The notes beneath the pieces were generated by a model. It saw only the letters and a program-made list of their open reading frames with translations, searched no databases and was not told where the DNA came from. Below are positions 1-3,614 of a stretch of 5,297 nt of DNA, one piece after another. Both the position numbers and the translations under genes were made by a program. How positions within the stretch are numbered: position 1 is the first letter of the stretch; each line of letters begins with the position of its first letter. This DNA is from Azovibrio restrictus (lineage in GTDB: Bacteria; Pseudomonadota; Gammaproteobacteria; Burkholderiales; Rhodocyclaceae): NCBI GenBank assembly GCA_003252145.1, contig QKDJ01000057.1:1-5297 (forward strand), given 5' to 3'.

Positions 1-24
1 CGGGCGCCTTGTAGTCTCTGCCGC

Positions 25-100
25 AGGGGTGTAGCTCAATTGGTAGAGCAACGGTTTCCAAAACCGTAGGTCGGGGGTTCGATTCCCTCCGCCCCTGCCA
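25..100 (+). tRNA. tRNA-Trp (anticodon CCA)
   Basis: A complete 76-base cloverleaf can be folded by eye. The acceptor stem is 25-31 with 90-96, including one T-G pair. The D stem is GCTC 34-37 with GAGC 46-49. The anticodon stem is 51-55 with 63-67 around the seven-base loop TTCCAAA, placing anticodon CCA at 58-60. The T stem is 73-77 with 85-89 around loop TTCGATT. Discriminator base G97 and an encoded CCA end (98-100) complete it. CCA reads UGG, so it delivers tryptophan, and G at the discriminator position is typical of bacterial tRNA-Trp. A tRNA-Trp gene just upstream of secE-nusG is the usual betaproteobacterial arrangement, often following a tuf gene, which would lie left of this window. 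The 24 bases before it show no recognisable feature. Confidence 0.98.
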
Positions 101-125
101 TCCTAGCTGGGAAGTTTTTTTGAAC

Positions 126-479
126 ATGGCCAACAAGATCAAGTACGCATTGGCGCTGCTCCTGGTAGCTGCCGGTGTGGCCGGATTCTACCTGCTCTCC
201 GAGCAGGCTTTGGTGCTGCGTATTCTGGCCGTTCTGGCCGGTTTGGTGGCGGGTGGAGTCGTCTTCTGGAAGACTGAGTCCGGGCAGCGCTTTGCTGAAT
301 TGTGTCGCGAAGCTGTTGCTGAAACCAAGAAGGTGGTCTGGCCCAGTAAAAAGGAAACGGTCCAGACGACGGCTATGGTATTTGCCTTCGTGGTGGTGAT
401 GGCCCTGTTCCTGTTCCTAACTGATAAAAGCCTTGAGTGGGTCATGTATGACCTGGTCCTGGGTTGGAAAAAATCATGA
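126..479 (+). CDS. secE: Protein translocase subunit SecE
   Basis: SecE is the essential small subunit of the SecYEG inner-membrane channel, where it clamps around SecY. The 117-residue product has three hydrophobic segments at about residues 7-24, 28-48 and 83-99, the three-helix form found in E. coli (127 residues) and relatives. Between the second and third lies the cytosolic amphipathic part with the family signature [15 protein letters not shown] (residues 64-78), the most conserved part of SecE. I chose ATG at 126, giving [14 protein letters not shown] at 120 would add two residues. The Shine-Dalgarno-like GGGAAG (109-114) is 11 bases from the ATG and 5 from the TTG, so the start is not fully settled. 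It follows tRNA-Trp by 25 bases, with no terminator seen, and its stop overlaps the nusG start. Confidence 0.96.
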   Translation: MANKIKYALALLLVAAGVAGFYLLSEQALVLRILAVLAGLVAGGVVFWKTESGQRFAELCREAVAETKKVVWPSKKETVQTTAMVFAFVVVMALFLFLTDKSLEWVMYDLVLGWKKS

Positions 480-1009
480 GCAAGCGCTGGTATGTAGTTC
501 ACGCCTATTCCGGCTTTGAGAAAAGCGTGATGCGTGCGCTCCAGGAGCGCATTGAGCGTTTGAGCATGCAGGATATGTTCGGGCGCATTCTGGTTCCGGT
601 AGAAGAGGTCGTGGAAATGAAAAACGGCCAAAAGTCTATTACCGAACGCAAGTTCTTCCCCGGTTACGTGCTGGTGGAAATGGAAATGAACGACGACTCC
701 TGGCACTTGGTAAAAAATACCTCCAAGGTGACAGGGTTTGTGGGCGGCACGGCCAATCGTCCCGCTCCCATTTCCGAGAAGGAAGTGGAAAAGATCATGC
801 AGCAGATGCAGGACGGCGTTGAGAAGCCTCGTCCCAAGGTGCTGTTCGAAACCGGTGAAGTGGTGCGCGTCAAGGAAGGTCCTTTCACCGATTTCCATGG
901 CTCTGTCGAAGATGTCAATTACGAAAAGAGCCGTTTGCGCGTCTCTGTCAGCATCTTTGGGCGTGCTACTCCTGTCGAACTGGAATTTTCCCAGGTCGAA
1001 AAGGGCTGA
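476..1009 (+). CDS. nusG: Transcription termination/antitermination factor NusG
   Basis: NusG binds elongating RNA polymerase through its N-terminal domain, suppresses pausing, and uses its C-terminal KOW domain to contact Rho or ribosomal protein S10, linking transcription to termination or translation. The 177-residue product (E. coli has 181) starts with the NGN-domain motif [13 protein letters not shown] (3-15). It has the conserved [10 protein letters not shown] strand (60-69) and VTGFVGG (85-91), then the KOW segment [21 protein letters not shown] (127-147, in two runs: [11 protein letters not shown] and [10 protein letters not shown]). The ATG at 476 overlaps the secE stop as ATGA. Only a weak GGA precedes it, at 466-468, so translation is probably coupled to secE. 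An in-frame TTG at 464 would add MEKI, which NusG proteins lack. Confidence 0.98.
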   Translation: MSKRWYVVHAYSGFEKSVMRALQERIERLSMQDMFGRILVPVEEVVEMKNGQKSITERKFFPGYVLVEMEMNDDSWHLVKNTSKVTGFVGGTANRPAPISEKEVEKIMQQMQDGVEKPRPKVLFETGEVVRVKEGPFTDFHGSVEDVNYEKSRLRVSVSIFGRATPVELEFSQVEKG

Positions 1010-1102
1010 TTTCAGGCTGGCCGGGAGCCTTGATTCCGGCAAGAGGAGCGTTAGTAGGCTGGTGTCGAACGCGCGTTACCACTCACTTTAAAAGGAAGCA
1101 AA
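1010..1102 (+). promoter_or_regulatory. rplK leader, probable site of L1 feedback control
   Basis: This 93-base gap lies between nusG and rplK. In E. coli the matching leader holds the L11 promoter and the mRNA target through which protein L1 represses translation of the L11-L1 pair. That role is inferred here by position. Two stems are visible: GCCGGGA 1020-1026 with TTCCGGC 1034-1040 (one G-T pair, seven-base loop), and GCGTT 1048-1052 with AACGC 1068-1072 (15-base loop). GGGAGCC (1023-1029) and GGAGC (1045-1049) recall the purine-rich strand of the L1 site in 23S rRNA, but I could not show the full L1-binding fold. No convincing -35/-10 pair was found. The rplK Shine-Dalgarno is AAGGAA, just before 1098. 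Confidence 0.35.
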
Positions 1103-1534
1103 ATGGCCAAGAAGATTATCGGCTACATCAAGCTGCAAGTGCCGGCCGGCAAGGCTAATCCCTCGCCCCCGATCGGTCCCGCCCTGGGTCAGCGCGGTCT
1201 GAACATCATGGAATTCTGTAAGGCGTTTAACGCCCAGACCCAAGGTGTTGAACCCGGTCTGCCCATCCCTGTGGTGATTACCGCCTTTGCGGACAAGTCT
1301 TTCACTTTCGTGATGAAGACTCCTCCCGCCACCATCCTGATCAAGAAGGCTGCTGGTATCAAGTCTGGTTCCGCACGTCCCCATACCGACAAGGTGGGTA
1401 AGATTACTCGCGCTCAATGTGAAGAAATTGCCAAGACCAAGTCGCCTGACCTGACTGCTGCCGACATGGAAGCCGCCGTGCGCACTATCGCCGGTTCCGC
1501 CCGCAGCATGGGTATCACCGTGGAGGGCCTGTAA
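1103..1534 (+). CDS. rplK: 50S ribosomal protein L11
   Basis: L11 binds the GTPase-associated region of 23S rRNA at the base of the L12 stalk. It takes part in factor-dependent GTP hydrolysis and in RelA activation during the stringent response. The product is 143 residues, close to the usual 141-142. The N-terminal domain has the proline-rich stretch [17 protein letters not shown] (19-35), which forms the factor-facing surface and the binding site of thiostrepton-type antibiotics. The C-terminal RNA-binding domain ends with the signature GSARSMGI (131-138). The ATG at 1103 is preceded by AAGGAA with normal spacing, and [20 protein letters not shown] is the standard start. It forms a tight pair with rplA, two bases downstream. 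Confidence 0.99.
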   Translation: MAKKIIGYIKLQVPAGKANPSPPIGPALGQRGLNIMEFCKAFNAQTQGVEPGLPIPVVITAFADKSFTFVMKTPPATILIKKAAGIKSGSARPHTDKVGKITRAQCEEIAKTKSPDLTAADMEAAVRTIAGSARSMGITVEGL

Positions 1535-1536
1535 TC

Positions 1537-2235
1537 ATGGCTAAGCTCACCAAAAAGCAAAAGGCTCTGGCTGGCAAGATCGAAGCCCAGAAGCTGTACG
1601 CCGTTACCGACGCCCTGGCTCTGGCTAAGGAAACCGCCACTGCCAAGTTCGATGAGTCCATCGACGTGGCCGTGAATCTGGGTATTGACGCTCGTAAGTC
1701 CGACCAGTTGGTGCGTGGCTCCGTGGTGCTGCCTGCTGGTACTGGCAAGTCCGTGCGCGTCGCCGTGTTCGCCCAAGGCGACAAGGCCGAAGCCGCCAAG
1801 GCTGCCGGCGCTGAAGTGGTTGGTTTTGAAGACCTGGCTGCCGATGTGAAGGCCGGTAATCTGAACTTCGACGTGGTTATTGCCACTCCCGATGCCATGC
1901 GTATCGTGGGTCAGCTGGGTCAGATTCTGGGTCCCCGTGGCCTGATGCCCAACCCCAAGGTGGGTACCGTGACCATGGACGTGACCACTGCCGTGCAAAA
2001 CGCCAAGGCCGGTCAGGTTCAATACCGTACTGACAAGGGCGGCATCATCCATGCCACCATCGGTCGCGCTTCTTTCCCCGTTGAAAAGCTGGAAGAGAAC
2101 CTGCGTGCTCTGATTGATGCCCTGAACAAGGCCAAGCCCGCTTCTTCCAAGGGTCAGTACCTGAAGAAAATTGCTGTCGCCGCGACCATGGGTCCCGGCG
2201 TGCGTGTGGATCAGGCCAGCCTGTCCGCCGCTTAA
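1537..2235 (+). CDS. rplA: 50S ribosomal protein L1
   Basis: L1 forms the mobile L1 stalk of the large subunit, which helps release deacylated tRNA from the E site. In many bacteria it also represses translation of its own rplK-rplA message. The 232-residue product (E. coli has 234) has the basic N-terminal start [10 protein letters not shown] and the L1 signature [15 protein letters not shown] (131-145). It also has the conserved [10 protein letters not shown] (168-177) and [14 protein letters not shown] (180-193) blocks of the RNA-binding domain. The ATG at 1537 lies two bases after the rplK stop. Its Shine-Dalgarno GGAGGG (1522-1527) sits inside the last codons of rplK, so the two are very probably translationally coupled. 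The gene ends just before the long hairpin and the L10 leader. Confidence 0.99.
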   Translation: MAKLTKKQKALAGKIEAQKLYAVTDALALAKETATAKFDESIDVAVNLGIDARKSDQLVRGSVVLPAGTGKSVRVAVFAQGDKAEAAKAAGAEVVGFEDLAADVKAGNLNFDVVIATPDAMRIVGQLGQILGPRGLMPNPKVGTVTMDVTTAVQNAKAGQVQYRTDKGGIIHATIGRASFPVEKLEENLRALIDALNKAKPASSKGQYLKKIAVAATMGPGVRVDQASLSAA

Positions 2236-2245
2236 AGACTTTGGG

Positions 2246-2281
2246 CTGCAGCTCTGATGCCTTCGGGTGTCAGGGCTGCAG
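2246..2281 (+). other. 16-bp UUCG-capped RNA hairpin after rplA
   Basis: Bases 2246-2261 pair without interruption with 2266-2281 around a TTCG tetraloop (2262-2265). This gives 16 pairs, two or three of them G-T. It begins ten bases after the rplA stop. No T-run follows, so it is not a normal Rho-independent terminator. It could protect the 3' end of the rplK-rplA message, be an RNase III site that separates rplA from the rplJ leader, or be an insulating first stem of the L10 leader. The structure is seen directly; its role is inference. Confidence 0.75.
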
Positions 2282-2289
2282 ATCGTCAA

Positions 2290-2340
2290 AGACCGCAGGC
2301 GCCTTCGGGCTTAATGGTTTCGTAACCTGCGCAGACGGTG
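2290..2340 (+). promoter_or_regulatory. Ribosomal protein L10 leader, kink-turn stem (autoregulatory site)
   Basis: AGACCGCAGG (2290-2299) and CCTGCGCAGACGGTG (2326-2340) are the two arms of the L10 leader. They match, from memory, the E. coli rplJ leader, which uses nearly the same arms. ACC(G) pairs with (C)GGT and GCAGG with CCTGC. The unpaired GCAGA between the two 3' segments supplies the A/G bulge expected of a kink-turn. The arms enclose a small hairpin GCC-TTCG-GGC (2301-2310), then TTAAT, which is also recalled from E. coli, and an extra GGTT/AACC stem (2316-2327) that partly competes with the GCAGG/CCTGC helix. In the family, the L10-L12 complex binds here and represses rplJ-rplL translation when rRNA is limiting. 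Position directly upstream of rplJ supports this. Confidence 0.85.
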
Positions 2341-2362
2341 TACCCAGAACAAGGATTCCCTG

Positions 2363-2387
2363 TCGGTTTCGGCTTTGCCAAATCCGA
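2363..2387 (+). other. Imperfect stem in the rplJ leader
   Basis: TCGG (2363-2366) pairs with CCGA (2384-2387), TT (2368-2369) with AA (2381-2382), and GGC (2371-2373) with GCC (2377-2379) around a TTT loop. Two single mismatches separate the segments. An alternative pairing is GGATT (2353-2357) with AATCC (2381-2385), and the two cannot both form. This may be part of the leader's regulatory folding, but it is a by-eye fold only. Confidence 0.4.
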
Positions 2388-2390
2388 TCT

Positions 2391-2436
2391 GCTCCTAGTT
2401 CAGGTCGCCGTAGGAGTGATGGGTTTTTTCCCATCA
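2391..2436 (+). promoter_or_regulatory. Two stems upstream of the rplJ ribosome-binding site
   Basis: The first stem pairs CTCCTA (2392-2397) with TAGGAG (2411-2416) around a 13-base loop. The second follows directly, pairing TGATGGG (2417-2423) with CCCATCA (2430-2436) around six Ts. The left arm CTCCT (2392-2396) is also complementary to AGGAG (2451-2455) of the rplJ Shine-Dalgarno, so it can pair with either partner but not both. This makes it a candidate for translational on/off switching, driven by L10-L12 binding upstream. The pairings are seen; the switch is inference. Confidence 0.5.
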
Positions 2437-2450
2437 TGTTTTGACTTGAA

Positions 2451-2456
2451 AGGAGG
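2451..2456 (+). promoter_or_regulatory. Strong Shine-Dalgarno for the GTG start of rplJ
   Basis: AGGAGG lies eight bases before GTG 2465. This strong, well-spaced site decides the start: [10 protein letters not shown] aligns with the usual MSLNL start of betaproteobacterial L10, and no ATG in this frame is better placed. Confidence 0.85.
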
Positions 2457-2464
2457 AAAGACCT

Positions 2465-2962
2465 GTGGGTCTCAATCTAGAAGACAAGAAAGCCGTAGTG
2501 GCTGAGGTGTCGGCACAAGTGGCCACCGCTCAGACCATCGCCGTGGCCGAATATCGTGGCATCGAGGTTTCCGACCTCACCGTGCTGCGCAAGAAGGCCC
2601 GCGAGTCTGGCGTGTATCTGCGCGTGCTGAAAAACACCCTGGTGCGCCGTGCTGTGGCGGAAACCCCGTTCGCAGAACTGTCCAGCCAGTTGGTGGGTCC
2701 CCTGATCTATAGCATCTCCACGGATCCCGTGGCTGCTGCCAAGGTCCTGAACGACTTCGCCAAGACCAACGACAAGCTGATCATCAAGGCTGGTTCCTAT
2801 TCCGGTAAGGTGCTGGACAAGGCAGGCGTACAAGCCCTGGCTTCCATCCCCAGCCGCGAAGAACTGCTGGCCAAGCTGCTGGGCATCATGCAGGCCCCCG
2901 TTTCCGGGTTCGCCTGTGCTCTGGCCGCTCTCGCCAAGCAACGCGAAGAAGCCGCAGCCTGA
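2465..2962 (+). CDS. rplJ: 50S ribosomal protein L10
   Basis: L10 anchors the L12 dimers to the ribosome. Its N-terminal domain binds 23S rRNA next to L11, and its C-terminal helix carries the L12 dimers. The L10-L12 complex is also the repressor acting on the leader upstream. The 165-residue product has the N-terminal block [20 protein letters not shown] (27-46), the RNA-contacting [15 protein letters not shown] (50-64), GPLIY (78-82), and the block [20 protein letters not shown] (116-135) leading into the L12-binding helix. The start is GTG with AGGAGG upstream. One oddity is Cys at residue 151 (codon TGT), in a FACALAALA stretch where relatives usually have Arg (FARALAALA). A CGT-to-TGT change would account for it. 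rplL follows after 50 bases. Confidence 0.99.
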   Translation: MGLNLEDKKAVVAEVSAQVATAQTIAVAEYRGIEVSDLTVLRKKARESGVYLRVLKNTLVRRAVAETPFAELSSQLVGPLIYSISTDPVAAAKVLNDFAKTNDKLIIKAGSYSGKVLDKAGVQALASIPSREELLAKLLGIMQAPVSGFACALAALAKQREEAAA

Positions 2963-3012
2963 TCACTGTCACCTCAGACTTCATTACAGAATCGAAATTA
3001 GGAGTAATTTAA

Positions 3013-3387
3013 ATGGCAATTACCAAAGAAGACATCCTGGAAGCCGTTGGTTCCATGACCGTTATGGACCTGAACGACCTGGTCAAGGCTTTTGAAGAAA
3101 AGTTCGGTGTTTCCGCTGCCGCTATGGCCGTGGCTGCTCCCGCTGGCGGTGGCGCTGCTGCTGCTGCTGAAGAGCAAACCGAATTCACCGTGATCCTGGC
3201 TGCTGCCGGTGACAAGAAGGTTGAAGTCATCAAGGTCGTGCGCGCTGCTACCGGCCTGGGCCTGAAGGAAGCTAAGGACGTGGTTGATGGCGCTCCCAAG
3301 CCCGTTAAGGAAGGCATCTCCAAGGCTGACGCTGAAGCCCTGAAGAAGCAACTGGAAGACGCTGGCGCCAAGGTCGAACTGAAGTAA
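3013..3387 (+). CDS. rplL: 50S ribosomal protein L7/L12
   Basis: L12 is the multicopy stalk protein that recruits and activates the translational GTPases EF-Tu, EF-G, IF2 and RF3. The 124-residue product has the N-terminal dimerisation and L10-binding domain (about 1-35, [20 protein letters not shown]), and an Ala/Gly-rich flexible hinge (about 36-55). The C-terminal domain (57-124) contains the factor-binding motif [18 protein letters not shown] (72-89) and ends with [23 protein letters not shown] (3000-3004) lies eight bases before the ATG. The 50-base gap after rplJ has no terminator, so the two share a message. L12 is needed at about four copies per L10, which the separate strong ribosome-binding site would serve. 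An attenuator-like hairpin follows 17 bases after the stop. Confidence 0.99.
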   Translation: MAITKEDILEAVGSMTVMDLNDLVKAFEEKFGVSAAAMAVAAPAGGGAAAAAEEQTEFTVILAAAGDKKVEVIKVVRAATGLGLKEAKDVVDGAPKPVKEGISKADAEALKKQLEDAGAKVELK

Positions 3388-3404
3388 TCGACTGGATGTC
3401 CTGT

Positions 3405-3434
3405 GGGCTGGTGACCGACGTCACCAGCCCTTTT
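3405..3434 (+). terminator. Intrinsic terminator/attenuator between rplL and rpoB
   Basis: GGGCTGGTGAC (3405-3415) pairs perfectly with GTCACCAGCCC (3420-3430), giving 11 pairs around loop CGAC, followed by TTTT. It has the form of a Rho-independent terminator with a short U-tract, which would terminate partially. In E. coli an attenuator at the same place lets only about a fifth of transcripts pass into rpoBC. The same role is inferred here, because rpoB follows with no clear promoter of its own. Confidence 0.85.
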
Positions 3435-3490
3435 CTGCATTACTGTCAGATTTTATAAAGTCGGCGAGATACCTATTCGTACTCAAAAGG

Positions 3491-3541
3491 CAAACGCAAG
3501 CCTCACTCATCTCTCCCGGGAGAGGAGCGGGTTTGCGTTTG
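3491..3541 (+). other. Long two-part stem, candidate RNase III processing site
   Basis: CAAACGCAA (3491-3499) pairs with TTGCGTTTG (3533-3541), and the helix can continue through 3503/3529 with G-T pairs. Inside it is a second hairpin formed by the perfect palindrome CTCTCCCGGGAGAG (3511-3524). No T-run follows directly, which argues against a terminator. E. coli has an RNase III cleavage hairpin in the same rplL-rpoB gap, just after the attenuator, so a processing site is the best guess. The pairing is seen; cleavage is inference. Confidence 0.6.
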
Positions 3542-3560
3542 CCCGTTTCCGTCTTTTCGT

Positions 3561-3580
3561 GTCGGGGCTCACGCTCCGGC
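3561..3580 (+). other. Small hairpin upstream of the rpoB ribosome-binding site
   Basis: GTCGGGGC (3561-3568) pairs with GCTCCGGC (3573-3580) around TCAC, with two G-T pairs. It lies 25 bases before the rpoB Shine-Dalgarno GGAG (3606-3609). No T-run follows. It may shape the rpoB 5' end or have no role. Confidence 0.4.
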
Positions 3581-3614
3581 CTCATTGTTTCCGTCCTTTG
3601 ATCTCGGAGTGACC

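Noticed and set aside
464..475. TTG start for nusG adding four residues
   Set aside because: The ATG at 476 gives the standard NusG N-terminus and overlaps the secE stop as ATGA.
188..1042. A 284-codon open frame on the - strand across secE and nusG
   Set aside because: It lies antisense to two certain genes and shows no domain signal.
1030..1092. Possible rplK promoters (TTGATT at 1030, TTTAAA at 1087)
   Set aside because: TTGATT has no -10 at normal spacing. TTTAAA has no -35 and overlaps the ribosome-binding site region.
1414..2289. A 291-codon open frame on the - strand across rplA
   Set aside because: It is a shadow of rplA codon bias, has no family resemblance and no credible ribosome-binding site.
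2417..2436. The T6 run read as a terminator tail in the rplJ leader
   Set aside because: The Ts form the loop of the TGATGGG/CCCATCA hairpin, and the preceding stem ends seven bases before them, so it is not a normal terminator.
2241..2444. A 67-codon + strand frame between rplA and rplJ
   Set aside because: It coincides with the structured L10 leader RNA, and its composition follows the hairpins rather than a protein.
3431..3459. A possible rpoB promoter with TATAAA at 3454-3459
   Set aside because: The -10-like box is good, but the sequence 17 bases upstream (TTTTCT) matches only half of a -35 box, so it is not strong enough to call.
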